Shown piece by piece: positions 36,428 to 44,935 of a DNA stretch of 64,000 bases. Within the stretch, counting starts at the first letter, position 1. The number at the start of each line of letters is the position of its first letter. A model generated the notes under the pieces. The model had not been told where the DNA came from and did no database searches. It saw only the letters and a list, made by a program, of their open reading frames with translations. The position numbers and the translations under genes are program-made. The DNA is from CAMLFJ01 sp035524955 (lineage in GTDB: Bacteria; Methylomirabilota; Methylomirabilia; Rokubacteriales; CSP1-6): NCBI GenBank assembly GCA_035524955.1, contig DATLFG010000073.1, forward strand, positions 6,514 to 70,513, given 5' to 3'.

Positions 36428-36456
36428 TTGTCAGGTCTGAACGCCTGTGATAGTGT
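36428..36456 (+). promoter_or_regulatory. Candidate promoter of the atpZ-I-B-E operon
   Basis: TTGTCA (36428-36433), 17 bp, TAGTGT (36451-36456). Start of transcription about 36463, only 4 nt before the atpZ ATG; no ribosome-binding site precedes it. Confidence 0.45.
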
Positions 36457-36466
36457 TCCTGTTCAC

Positions 36467-36703
36467 ATGGCTCCGGCCGAGAAGGGGCCGTCGCGGAGTC
36501 AGACCGCACAGCTCGTCAATCTGGGGACGCTGCTGTTCGCCTGCGTGGCCATCGGTCTCGCGGCGGGCTACTTCGCGGATCGATGGCTCGGGACGGGCCC
36601 GTGGCTCTTGCTGGTCGGCCTCGCACTGGGTATCGCGGCGGCCGGTGTGAACTTTTACAGGACCATCAAGACACTGAACGAGCAGGACGGCAATGAGCAC
36701 TGA
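36467..36703 (+). CDS. atpZ: AtpZ/AtpI-type small F0 accessory protein
   Basis: 78 residues with two transmembrane helices (LVNLGTLLFACVAIGLAAGYFAD and GPWLLLVGLALGIAAAGVNFYRTI), the layout of the AtpQ/AtpZ-like F0 accessory family, proposed to carry Mg2+ or Ca2+ or assist c-ring assembly. The ATG at MAPAEKGPS sits almost at the predicted transcript start. It overlaps the next gene by 11 bp. Confidence 0.82.
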   Translation: MAPAEKGPSRSQTAQLVNLGTLLFACVAIGLAAGYFADRWLGTGPWLLLVGLALGIAAAGVNFYRTIKTLNEQDGNEH

Positions 36704-37061
36704 TCTGGCCGCACGCGTGACCTGGACCTTCGCTGCCACCGTGGCCGCCATGACGGCGGGGGCCTGGTGGCTGGCGGGCGCGCCCGCCGCGGCCGGCGTG
36801 GGCGGCGGCGGGGGCATCGCCCTCGTCAACTTCCGCTGGCTGGCCCGCGACGTGGGCCGCGCCACCGCGCTGATCGCGGAGGGCGCCCCCGGGGTCGGAC
36901 GCCTGAGCCGGGTGGGGCTGCGCCAGCTCTTCACTTTCGGCGCGCTCGGCCTGCTCGTGGCGCAGGGGTGGGCGCACCCGGTGGCGGTGGCGGCCGGCCT
37001 CGCGGCGCTGCCGCCGGTGCTGCTGGCCCAGGGCCTGCTCGACGCGCGGAGAGACGCCTGA
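36693..37061 (+). CDS. atpI: ATP synthase subunit I
   Basis: 122-residue membrane protein with about four helices (VTWTFAATVAAMTAGAWWLAG, AAAGVGGGGGIALVNFRWLA, RQLFTFGALGLLVAQGW, AVAAGLAALPPVLLAQGLLD). This matches the ATP synthase I family that helps assemble the c-ring. Immediately followed by atpB. Assignment rests on position and topology; sequence similarity in this family is weak. Confidence 0.82.
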   Translation: MSTDLAARVTWTFAATVAAMTAGAWWLAGAPAAAGVGGGGGIALVNFRWLARDVGRATALIAEGAPGVGRLSRVGLRQLFTFGALGLLVAQGWAHPVAVAAGLAALPPVLLAQGLLDARRDA

Positions 37062-37062
37062 C

Positions 37063-37818
37063 ATGGAGCTGATCGAGCACCCCCCGATCCTGCACATCGC
37101 GGCCATCCCGGACCACATCCTCTACACGTGGATCGCGATGGCCATCCTGGTCGGGGTGTCCTTCGTGGCCTCGCGCCGGGTCCAGCTCGTGCCGACGGGC
37201 AGCCAGAACTTGATGGAGATCGTCCTCGAGCAGTTCGTGAAGGAGATCGACGAGACGATCGGGCACGACGGGCGGCGCTACCTGCCGCTGATCGCGACGC
37301 TCGGGCTGTTCATCCTGGTCTCGAACCTCATGGGGCTGGTGCCCGGGCTGGTGGCGCCCACCGCCAACCTCAACACCACCGCGGCGTGCGCCCTCATCGT
37401 CTTCGTGACCTATCACGTGATCGGCGTCCGCAAGCAGGGCTTCATCCCGTACCTGAAGCACTTCGCGGGGCCGGTGCCGGTTGCTCTCAAGCCCTTAATG
37501 TTCGTGATTGAGATCATCAGTCATTGCGCGAGGCCGCTGTCGCTCTCGCTCCGTCTCTTCGGCAACATGATGGCCGGCCACATCCTCCTCGCCATCTTCT
37601 TCTTCATGATGGGCTTCGACGGGATGCTGGGCTGGGCCCTGCGCGGCTCCGTGGCGGGAATCGTGATCGGGGCGCCCGCCGCGCTGATCATGGTCGTGTT
37701 CGTCGTGGGCTTCCTGTTCCCGCTCAAGATCCTGGTCGCCTTCATCCAGACCTTCATCTTCTGCAAGCTGGCCATGCTGTACATCGCGGCGGCGGTCGAG
37801 GAAGCCGAGCATCACTAG
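37063..37818 (+). CDS. atpB: ATP synthase F0 subunit a
   Basis: Stator subunit that forms the ion half-channels next to the c-ring; 251 residues. The conserved FVIEIISHCARPLSLSLRLFGNMMAGHILLAIF segment carries the essential Arg, and the C-terminal VAFIQTFIFCKLAMLYIAAAVEEAEHH is typical. ATG one base after the atpI stop. Complete, with no sign of decay. Confidence 0.95.
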   Translation: MELIEHPPILHIAAIPDHILYTWIAMAILVGVSFVASRRVQLVPTGSQNLMEIVLEQFVKEIDETIGHDGRRYLPLIATLGLFILVSNLMGLVPGLVAPTANLNTTAACALIVFVTYHVIGVRKQGFIPYLKHFAGPVPVALKPLMFVIEIISHCARPLSLSLRLFGNMMAGHILLAIFFFMMGFDGMLGWALRGSVAGIVIGAPAALIMVVFVVGFLFPLKILVAFIQTFIFCKLAMLYIAAAVEEAEHH

Positions 37819-37849
37819 GTCGCAGTCACCCTCAACAAGGAGGCGAGCC

Positions 37850-38173
37850 GTGCCACGCATTCTGACCATGAGCATGATGGCGATTCTGGCGGTCCCGGGG
37901 ATGGCCTGGGCGCAGGGGGCGGCCGCCGCGGGCGGGGAGGACTTGGCCAAGGCCTTCGCGGTGCTGGCCGCCGGTCTGGGCTTCGGCCTCGCCGCGGGCC
38001 TCTGCGGTCTCGGTCAGGGTCGCGCGGCCGGACAGGCAGTGGACGCGATGGCGCGCCAGCCCGGCGCGATCGCCCGGATCCAGACCGCGATGCTGCTCGG
38101 CCTGGCCTTCATCGAGTCGCTCGTGCTGTTCGTGTTCGTCATCGCGGTCATCCTGCTGTTCGTGAAGTCGTAA
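37850..38173 (+). CDS. atpE: ATP synthase F0 subunit c
   Basis: Rotor proteolipid, 107 residues, longer than the usual 70-90 because of an N-terminal signal-like hydrophobic segment (MPRILTMSMMAILAVPGMAWAQ). Hairpin helices follow: AAGLGFGLAAGLCGLGQGRAAGQAVDAMARQPGA and TAMLLGLAFIESLVLFVFVIAV with the ion-carrying Glu. Gln in the first helix and Ser after the Glu recall Na+-type rings, but Tyr is replaced by Phe. GTG start with AAGGAGG. The operon stops here; atpF, atpH and the F1 genes are absent. Confidence 0.93.
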   Translation: MPRILTMSMMAILAVPGMAWAQGAAAAGGEDLAKAFAVLAAGLGFGLAAGLCGLGQGRAAGQAVDAMARQPGAIARIQTAMLLGLAFIESLVLFVFVIAVILLFVKS

Positions 38174-38195
38174 GATAGCGGCAAGCTCGAGCACA

Positions 38196-38270
38196 CCGTC
38201 CCGGGGCCCCGCCCCGGGACGGCACGCGGGCATTCCCGCGAGGCGGCCCCGACGGGCGCGGTGAGCGCCC
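38196..38270 (+). promoter_or_regulatory. Three tandem hairpins between atpE and rex
   Basis: Hairpin 1 (38196-38222): CCGTCCCGGGGC with a 12-bp complementary arm, 3-nt loop. Hairpin 2 (38225-38240): CGCGGG-catt-CCCGCG. Hairpin 3 (38254-38270): GGGCGC-ggtga-GCGCCC, ending 4 nt before the rex ATG. No U-tract follows any of them, so they may stabilise atpE mRNA, attenuate read-through, or mask the rex start. Confidence 0.55.
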
Positions 38271-38274
38271 GGGA

Positions 38275-38931
38275 ATGAACATGGCGCGACGGTCCCCGTT
38301 CAAGATCCCCCGGATCCCGGAGATGACGGTGCGTCGCCTGTCCGTCTACACGCGAAGTCTCCAGCAGCTGGAAGAAGACGGCGTCAAGACCATCTCCTCC
38401 CAGGAGCTGGCGGAGCGCTTCAGCCTCAACTCGGCCCAGGTCCGGAAGGACCTCGCCTACTTCGGCGAGTTCGGAGTGCGCGGCATCGGCTATTACGTCT
38501 CCGGCCTCAAGGCCGAGCTCCAGCGCATCCTCGGGCTCGACCGCGAATGGCAGGTGGCGCTGGTGGGCTTCGGCAACCTCGGCTCCGCCCTCTTCCACTA
38601 CAAGGGGTTCGCCCGCCAGGGCTTCCGCATCTCCACGATCTTCGACGAGGATCCGGCCAAGTGGGGCAAGGTGGTGGACGGCGTCACCATCCAGTCCATG
38701 GAGGATCTGCCTCGCGAGGCCAAGGCGCGCAACCTCCAGATCGCGATCGTGGCGGTGCCCGGGGAGTCCGCCCAGGTGGTCACCGAGAAGCTGGTGGCGG
38801 CGGGGATCAAGACCATCCTCAACTTCGCGCCGGGTCGGATCAAGGCGGGCAAGGACGTCCGCCTGAAGAACGTGGACCTGGCCATCGAGCTGGAGACGCT
38901 CTCCTTCTATCTGGCCCAGGGGTCACGTTGA
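38275..38931 (+). CDS. rex: Redox-sensing transcriptional repressor Rex
   Basis: NADH/NAD+-responsive repressor, 218 residues. N-terminal winged helix includes VRRLSVYTRSLQQLEEDGVKTISSQELAERF and SAQVRKDLAYFGEFGVRGIGYYV, the Rex DNA-recognition signature. The Rossmann domain follows with VALVGFGNLGSALFHYKGF. C-terminal helix inserts into the partner subunit. Usually represses respiratory and fermentation genes; its place beside atp and near nuo fits, though no clear TTGTGAA-N4-TTCACAA site is seen at those promoters. ATG at MNMARR; MARR two codons later is an alternative. Confidence 0.94.
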   Translation: MNMARRSPFKIPRIPEMTVRRLSVYTRSLQQLEEDGVKTISSQELAERFSLNSAQVRKDLAYFGEFGVRGIGYYVSGLKAELQRILGLDREWQVALVGFGNLGSALFHYKGFARQGFRISTIFDEDPAKWGKVVDGVTIQSMEDLPREAKARNLQIAIVAVPGESAQVVTEKLVAAGIKTILNFAPGRIKAGKDVRLKNVDLAIELETLSFYLAQGSR

Positions 38932-39061
38932 CCTCGGAGGGGGGCTGCGGGAGGCGCGGGCGGAGCCCGCGCGGGAGGGGGACCGTCCTCGTCACGCTCA
39001 TCGGCTCCCGAATTTGACGCCGCTCGCCGCGGGTGGTACCTCTGATCTGCTGTCGTCCGTG

Positions 39062-42000
39062 ATGACCGTGCCTGCCGGATCGGTTCTGTCCCGCTGGGCC
39101 GCGCTCGAAGAGCTCCTCGCGGCCCTGACCAGGGGAGCACCCTGCCTGCGGGCCGACGGCCTCCGCGGCTCCTCGCGATCCCTGGTGGTGGCGGCGCTCC
39201 TCCAGCGCACCGGCCGGCCGATCCTCCTGCTCGCCCCGGGCCCCTCGCCGCGTCACCGGATGGCGCAGGACGCCGCCTTCTTCGTGTCCTCTCTCTCGGG
39301 CGGCCCCGCCGCGGGCGGCGACGACGGCGAGGCCGGCCGCGTGCTCGAGTTCCCGTCGGGCACCGGGGCCTCCTGGCGCGGCAAGCGCCATCGCGAGCCC
39401 GACGCCGAGCGCGCGCTCTGCTGCCGGCGCCTGCTCGACGGCGACGCGGTGGTGATCGTGGCCACGCCCTCCGGGCTCTCGGAGCCGGTGCCGCCGCCCT
39501 CCGCCTTCAAGCGTCGCACGTTCAGCTTGACGGTGGGGGAGAGCAGCGACCGGGAGATCCTGCTCGAGCTGCTCGAGGCGGCCGGCTACGAGCGCGTCGA
39601 GACCGTGATGGAGGTCGGGCAGTGGAGCGTGCGCGGCGGTATCGTGGACATCTTCTCCCCCACCCACGAGCGGCCGGTGCGCGCCGAGTTCGTCGGAGAC
39701 GAGGTGGAGTCCCTGCGCGTCTTCGATCCCACCACCCAGCGCTCGATCGCCTCGCTCGGCGAGCTGACCGTGCTGCCGCTGGGCTCGAAGGACGCGGCGC
39801 CGGTCACCCTGGTGGACTACCTGCCGACCGGGACGCTGGTGGTGCTGGAGGATCCCGCGTTGCTGGAGGCGCCGCCGGACGACGCCCCCTCGGCGGCCCC
39901 GCTCGCCTCCGTGCTCGAGCGCTTCCAGCGCCTCGAGCTGCCGCTGCTCCAGCGCGACGAGGGCGCGGGGCCACGCGTCCCGATGGGCGTCCGATCGATC
40001 GGCGGCTACCGCGGCCAGTTCAAGGCGCTGGCCGGCGAGATCCGCACCTGGCGGGGCGAAGGCTTCACGGTACGCCTGGTGGTGGACGACGAGCGGCAGC
40101 GCGAGCGGCTGCGCCAGATGCTGGCCGAGCACGACCTCGAGCCGTGGCCGGAGGGGACCCTCTGGAGCCAGGAAGGCCTCGCGGTGATCGTGGGCGAGTG
40201 CGCGGCGGGGTTCCAGATCCCGGCGCTGGGCCTCATCGTGCTCTGCGAGGAGGAGATCTTCGGGGCTCAGCGCCGCCGCCTCCGCCGCCCCCTCTTCCAG
40301 CGCGGCGCGGCCATGGCTTCGTTCAACGACCTGGCCGCCAACGACCTGGTGGTGCACGAGCAGCACGGCATCGGCCGCTACCACGGCCTCCGCACGCTCT
40401 CCTCCGAGGGGCACGACGCCGACTTCCTGCTGCTGGAGTACGCCGACGGCGGCCGGCTCTACCTGCCCGTCGAGCGGTTGGATCTGATCTCCAAGTACAT
40501 GGGCGCGCCCGAGGGCGCGGCGCGGCTCGACCGGCTCGGGGGCGGCGCGTGGCAGCGCCTGAAGGAATCGGTGCGGGCCGCGCTGCGCGACATGGCGGAG
40601 GCCCTCCTCAAGCTCTATGCGACGCGCTCGGTCGCCGAGCGGCCACACTTCTCGGACGACACGCCCTGGCAGGGCGAGTTCGAGGCCGCCTTCCGCTTCG
40701 AGGAGACGCCGGACCAGCTCCGCGCGATCGAGGACGTGAAGACCGACATGGTCGGCACCCGGCCGATGGACCGCCTGGTGGCCGGCGACGTCGGCTACGG
40801 CAAGACGGAAGTCGCACTCCGCGCCGCGTTCAAGGCGGTGGCGGACGGCCGCCAGGTGGCGGTGCTCGTACCCACCACCGTGCTGGCCCAGCAGCACTAC
40901 AACACGTTCGCGGAGCGCTTCGGGCCGTTCCCGGCCCGGGTCGAGCTGCTCTCGCGCTTCCGCAGTCCGAAGGAGCAGAAGCAGGTGGTGGCGGGGCTCG
41001 CGGCCGGCGCGGTGGACGTGGTGGTCGGCACGCACCGCCTCCTGTCCAAGGACGTGTCGTTCAAGAACCTCGGGCTCCTGGTGGTGGACGAGGAGCATCG
41101 CTTCGGCGTCTCCCACAAGGAGCGGCTCAAGCAGCTCCGCACCTCGGTCGACGTGCTGACGCTCACCGCTACCCCGATTCCGCGCACGCTGCACATGGCG
41201 CTCTCGGGGGTGCGCGACCTCTCGGTGATCGAGACGCCGCCGCTCGACCGGCTGCCGGTGGAGACCGCGGTCACCGCGTTCAGCCGCGGGGTGATCAAGG
41301 AGGCCATCGAGCGGGAGCTGAACCGGGGCGGGCAGGTCTTCTTCGTCCACAACCGCATCCAGTCGCTGGCCTCCATGACCACCTTCATCAAGAGCCTGGT
41401 CCCCGAGGCCCGGGTGGTCATGGGGCACGGCCAGATGGCGGAGCGGGAGCTGGAGAGCGTGATGGTCAAGTTCGTGGACGGCCAGGCCGACGTCCTGGTG
41501 TCCACCGCCATCGTGGAATCGGGCCTGGACATCCCGGCCTCGAACACGATAATCATCAACCGGGCCGACCGCTTCGGCCTGGCCCAGCTCTACCAGCTCC
41601 GGGGGCGGGTGGGCCGGGAGCGCCAGCAGGCCTACGCCTACCTCCTGGTGCCCGCGGACGGGCGGGTGGACGAGACGGCCCAGCGGCGGCTGCGGGTGAT
41701 CGAGGAGTCCACCGAGCTCGGGGCGGGGCTCCGGCTGGCCATGCGGGATCTGGAGATCCGGGGCACCGGCAACCTCCTGGGAGCCGCCCAGCACGGGCAT
41801 ATCGCCGCCGTCGGATTCGATCTTTATAGCAAGCTCCTCGCGGAGGCCGTGAGAGACTTGAAGGGCGAAGCGGCGGCCGAGCGCGTCGACCCGGTGATCT
41901 CGGCGGACGTGGAAGCGCTCCTGCCCGAGGCGTACGTCCCCGAGGTGAATCAGCGTCTGGCGCTCTACAAGCGGCTGGCGGAGATCGAGCGGCCCGAGGA

Positions 42001-42319
42001 CGTCGCCGACGCGCGCGCGGAGCTGACCGACCGCTACGGTCCGCCGCCGCCCGCGGTGGAGGGGCTGCTGGACGTGGTGGGGCTCCGGGTGGCCGCCCGC
42101 GCGCTCGGGATCGAGCGGGTGGAGGCGGGTGGCGGGCGCGCGCTTCTGACGTTTTCCGCGTCGACGCCGGTCACGCCCTCGACGATGCTCAAGACGATCG
42201 CGGCCAGCCGCGGCGCTCTCAAGTTGAGAAAGGAGTATACGGTGGAAGCGCGGATCCCTGCCGGGCCCTGGCCTGCGGTGCGCGACGCCCTCGCGACGCT
42301 GCTGGATTCCCTTCGGTGA
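39062..42319 (+). CDS. mfd: Transcription-repair coupling factor Mfd
   Basis: Translocase that removes stalled RNA polymerase and recruits UvrA; 1085 residues from this ATG. The N-terminal UvrB-like part has WSVRGGIVDIFSPTHERPVRAEFVGDEVESLRVFD. Next comes the RNA-polymerase-interacting CarD-like domain (DLVVHEQHGIGRYHGL), then the translocase with Walker A GDVGYGKTEVALR, DEEHRFG box and TATPIPRTL. The TRCF C-terminal domain ends the protein. An in-frame TTG 16 codons upstream is an alternative start; neither has a good ribosome-binding site. Confidence 0.95.
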   Translation: MTVPAGSVLSRWAALEELLAALTRGAPCLRADGLRGSSRSLVVAALLQRTGRPILLLAPGPSPRHRMAQDAAFFVSSLSGGPAAGGDDGEAGRVLEFPSGTGASWRGKRHREPDAERALCCRRLLDGDAVVIVATPSGLSEPVPPPSAFKRRTFSLTVGESSDREILLELLEAAGYERVETVMEVGQWSVRGGIVDIFSPTHERPVRAEFVGDEVESLRVFDPTTQRSIASLGELTVLPLGSKDAAPVTLVDYLPTGTLVVLEDPALLEAPPDDAPSAAPLASVLERFQRLELPLLQRDEGAGPRVPMGVRSIGGYRGQFKALAGEIRTWRGEGFTVRLVVDDERQRERLRQMLAEHDLEPWPEGTLWSQEGLAVIVGECAAGFQIPALGLIVLCEEEIFGAQRRRLRRPLFQRGAAMASFNDLAANDLVVHEQHGIGRYHGLRTLSSEGHDADFLLLEYADGGRLYLPVERLDLISKYMGAPEGAARLDRLGGGAWQRLKESVRAALRDMAEALLKLYATRSVAERPHFSDDTPWQGEFEAAFRFEETPDQLRAIEDVKTDMVGTRPMDRLVAGDVGYGKTEVALRAAFKAVADGRQVAVLVPTTVLAQQHYNTFAERFGPFPARVELLSRFRSPKEQKQVVAGLAAGAVDVVVGTHRLLSKDVSFKNLGLLVVDEEHRFGVSHKERLKQLRTSVDVLTLTATPIPRTLHMALSGVRDLSVIETPPLDRLPVETAVTAFSRGVIKEAIERELNRGGQVFFVHNRIQSLASMTTFIKSLVPEARVVMGHGQMAERELESVMVKFVDGQADVLVSTAIVESGLDIPASNTIIINRADRFGLAQLYQLRGRVGRERQQAYAYLLVPADGRVDETAQRRLRVIEESTELGAGLRLAMRDLEIRGTGNLLGAAQHGHIAAVGFDLYSKLLAEAVRDLKGEAAAERVDPVISADVEALLPEAYVPEVNQRLALYKRLAEIERPEDVADARAELTDRYGPPPPAVEGLLDVVGLRVAARALGIERVEAGGGRALLTFSASTPVTPSTMLKTIAASRGALKLRKEYTVEARIPAGPWPAVRDALATLLDSLR

Positions 42320-43398
42320 GGCCGCGCGGGGTCGCGGCCGTCGCCCTGCTCCTACTCTCCCTCGCGGTCTCGGGCTGCTCGATCCCGACCTGGATGCCCC
42401 TGATCGGCAAGAGCAAGGCGGCGACGCCGGCGGAGGCGCCCAGCGCGCAGCCGCCCGCCTCCGCGCCAATCCTGACCTCGCGGGATCAGCTCCACGCCTC
42501 GGATGACGTGGTGGACCGCGTGATCTGCGTGGTGAACAACGACGCGATCACCCAGTACGAGCTCGACGAGGCCGAGCTCTACTACCTGGCCGAGACGCGG
42601 GAGCGGCCCGCCGAGGGTGAGGCGCGCAAGGCGCTGCGCGGCCGGCTGCTGCAGACCCTGATCGAGAACCGGATCCAGCTCCAGCAGGCCGAGCGGGAGA
42701 AGGTGGTGGTGGAGGAGGCGGAGCTCGCCGAGGCCCTCGGCGAGATCATGACGAAGCTCAAGGCCAAGGACGAGGCCGAGTTCGAGGCGATGATCAAGAC
42801 GCAGGGCCTCACCCTGGAAGGCGTCAGGAAGCGGATGCGCGAGCAGCTCATGGTGCAGCGGGTGGTCCGCCGGAAGGTCGCCCTCCGGATCTCGGTCACC
42901 GAGCAGGAGATCGACAAGTACCTCGTGGAGAACCGGGACAAGCTCGAGACCGGCCTCACCTTCGGAGCGCGGCACATCCTGGTGGCGCCCGACCCGGTCA
43001 AGGGCGAGGAGGGATGGACGGCGGCGCGACTTCGGGCCGACGAGATCTACGGGTACCTGCTCGAGGGGCAGGACTTCATCGAGGTGGCCAAGAAGTACTC
43101 GGCCGATCCGTCCGGCAAGGACGGCGGCTCGCTCGGCAGTCTCAAGCGCGGCGAGCTGGCCCAGGACATCGAGGACGCGATCCTGCGTCTCACCCCGGGT
43201 GAGGCCTCGACCCCGTTCCGCTCGCCGCTCGGCTATCACATCTTCCGCCTCGACTCGCGCGACACCCTCACCGGAGAAGCGCTCGTGCAGGTGCGCGGTC
43301 AGATCCGCGAGATCCTCTACCGCCAGAAGTACGACACGCGGCTGAAGGACTGGCTCGTGGAGATCAAGCAGCGCGCGATCATCGATATCCGTATGTGA
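42316..43398 (+). CDS. PpiC/SurA-type peptidyl-prolyl isomerase lipoprotein
   Basis: 360-residue periplasmic foldase, probably lipidated: signal segment LLLLSLAVSGC places the Cys near residue 21. A SurA N-like chaperone domain (VVDRVICVVNNDAITQYELDEAE) precedes a parvulin domain with FGARHILVAP, FIEVAKKYSADPSGKDGGSLG and SPLGYHIFRL. One parvulin domain, as in PrsA, against two in E. coli SurA. GTG start in a 4-bp overlap with mfd, an unusual pairing. Confidence 0.9.
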   Translation: MRPRGVAAVALLLLSLAVSGCSIPTWMPLIGKSKAATPAEAPSAQPPASAPILTSRDQLHASDDVVDRVICVVNNDAITQYELDEAELYYLAETRERPAEGEARKALRGRLLQTLIENRIQLQQAEREKVVVEEAELAEALGEIMTKLKAKDEAEFEAMIKTQGLTLEGVRKRMREQLMVQRVVRRKVALRISVTEQEIDKYLVENRDKLETGLTFGARHILVAPDPVKGEEGWTAARLRADEIYGYLLEGQDFIEVAKKYSADPSGKDGGSLGSLKRGELAQDIEDAILRLTPGEASTPFRSPLGYHIFRLDSRDTLTGEALVQVRGQIREILYRQKYDTRLKDWLVEIKQRAIIDIRM

Positions 43399-43406
43399 AA
43401 TCAGGG

Positions 43407-43436
43407 TTGACAGGGCCGGAAGCCGTGTGGGACAGT
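43407..43436 (+). promoter_or_regulatory. Possible promoter and untranslated leader of rho
   Basis: The 220 bp before rho contain TTGACA (43407-43412) and a weak GACAGT 18 bp later (43431-43436). The rest holds an open frame in phase with rho that is Pro/Ser-rich (KRPSPKPSAAPVEPP), so it is either an untranslated leader or a low-complexity N-terminal extension. Confidence 0.3.
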
Positions 43437-43618
43437 TGTGTGCGAAGCACGGCAGCCAACCTGCTAGAGAGACCTGTACACACGCAACCCCCCGGGAGAC
43501 GACCATCTCTTCTTCAGAGCGTAGCCCGAAGCGTCCCTCGCCGAAGCCGTCTGCCGCCCCCGTCGAGCCACCCACTCCGACGGAGCCCGGCGGGGCGGTC
43601 GCTGCAGGAGGAAAGCGG

Positions 43619-44872
43619 ATGAACCTGTCCGAGCTCAAGGACAAGACCATCACCGAACTCAACAACGTCGCCAAGGAGCTCGGGGTCCAGGGCACCAGCG
43701 GTCTTCGCAAGCAGGACCTGATCTTCAAGATCCTGCAGGGGCAGGCCGAGCGCGACGGGCTCATCTTCGCGGAGGGCGTGCTCGAGGTGCTACCCGACGG
43801 GTTCGGCTTCCTCCGCGCGCCGGACTACAACTACCTGCCGGGCCCCGACGACATCTACGTCTCGCCTTCGCAGATCCGGCGCTTCGACCTGCGCACCGGC
43901 GACACCATCTCCGGCCAGGTGCGGCCTCCCAAGGACAGCGAGCGCTACTTCGCGCTGCTCAAGGTCGAGGCGATCAACTTCGAGACGCCGGAGCAGGCGC
44001 GCGACAAGACGCTCTTCGACAACCTGACCCCGCTCTACCCGATGGAGCGGATCCGGCTCGAGCACGACTCGGACAACCTGACCACGCGCGCCATGGATCT
44101 GCTCTGCCCGATCGGCAAGGGCCAGCGCGGCCTCATCGTGGCGGCGCCGCGTACCGGCAAAACCGTGCTGCTGCAGAACCTCGCCAACGCGATCGCCAAG
44201 AACCACCCTGAGGTGTACCTGATCGTGCTGCTCATCGACGAGCGGCCGGAAGAGGTCACCGACATGCAGCGCTCGGTGAAGGGCGAGGTCATCTCCTCCA
44301 CCTTCGACGAGCCGCCGCAGCGGCACGTGCAGGTGGCGGACATGGTGATCGAGAAGGCCAAGCGTCTCGTCGAGCACAAGCGAGACGTCGTGATCCTGCT
44401 CGACTCGATCACCCGCTTCGCCCGCGCCCACAACGCGGTCATCCCGTCCTCCGGCAAGGTGCTCTCGGGCGGTCTCGACGCCAACGCGCTCCAGCGGCCC
44501 CGCCGGTTCTTCGCGGCGGCCCGGAACGTGGAGGAAGGCGGCTCGCTCACCATCATGGCCACCGCCCTCGTCGACACCGGCTCCCGGATGGACGACGTGA
44601 TCTTCGAGGAGTTCAAGGGCACCGGCAACATGGAGGTGCACCTGGACCGGCGCCTCATGGACAAGCGGATCTTCCCGACCATCAACATCGAGCAGACCGG
44701 CACCCGGAAGGAAGAGCTGCTGCTGGAGAAAGACGAGCTCCAGAAGGTCTGGCTGCTCCGCAAAGCCCTGTCCCAGCTCAACCCGGTCGAGGCCATGGAG
44801 CTGCTGCTCGACAAGCTCAAAATGACCAAGAGTAACAAGGACTTCCTGAACCAGATGAACCAGCTGGCGTAA
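43619..44872 (+). CDS. rho: Transcription termination factor Rho
   Basis: Hexameric RNA helicase that ends transcription; 417 residues. N-terminal Rho_N helix bundle (MNLSELKDKTITELNNVAKELGV), the OB-fold primary RNA site containing LPDGFGFLR and the YVSPSQIRRF segment, Walker A APRTGKTVLLQ, Walker B VVILLDSITRFARA and the Q/R-loop region SGGLDANALQRPRRFF. ATG chosen because GGAGGAAAG is 5 nt upstream and the Rho_N domain starts here; a 64-codon in-frame upstream extension exists. Confidence 0.95.
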   Translation: MNLSELKDKTITELNNVAKELGVQGTSGLRKQDLIFKILQGQAERDGLIFAEGVLEVLPDGFGFLRAPDYNYLPGPDDIYVSPSQIRRFDLRTGDTISGQVRPPKDSERYFALLKVEAINFETPEQARDKTLFDNLTPLYPMERIRLEHDSDNLTTRAMDLLCPIGKGQRGLIVAAPRTGKTVLLQNLANAIAKNHPEVYLIVLLIDERPEEVTDMQRSVKGEVISSTFDEPPQRHVQVADMVIEKAKRLVEHKRDVVILLDSITRFARAHNAVIPSSGKVLSGGLDANALQRPRRFFAAARNVEEGGSLTIMATALVDTGSRMDDVIFEEFKGTGNMEVHLDRRLMDKRIFPTINIEQTGTRKEELLLEKDELQKVWLLRKALSQLNPVEAMELLLDKLKMTKSNKDFLNQMNQLA

Positions 44873-44881
44873 GCCGGATTT

Positions 44882-44910
44882 TTGCCTTTTCACGCCCGCC
44901 CTGCTATTCT
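44882..44910 (+). promoter_or_regulatory. Candidate promoter of rpmE
   Basis: TTGCCT (44882-44887), 17 bp, TATTCT (44905-44910), between the rho stop and rpmE. A transcript would start near 44917, leaving a 19-nt leader carrying GAGGAGG. Confidence 0.45.
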
Positions 44911-44935
44911 CTAAGATCCATCGAGGAGGTGCGCC

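Noticed and set aside
36361..36470. Rex operator upstream of atp or nuo genes
   Set aside because: No TTGTGAA-N4-TTCACAA-like sequence could be found in either promoter region; TTGTCA there is better explained as a -35.
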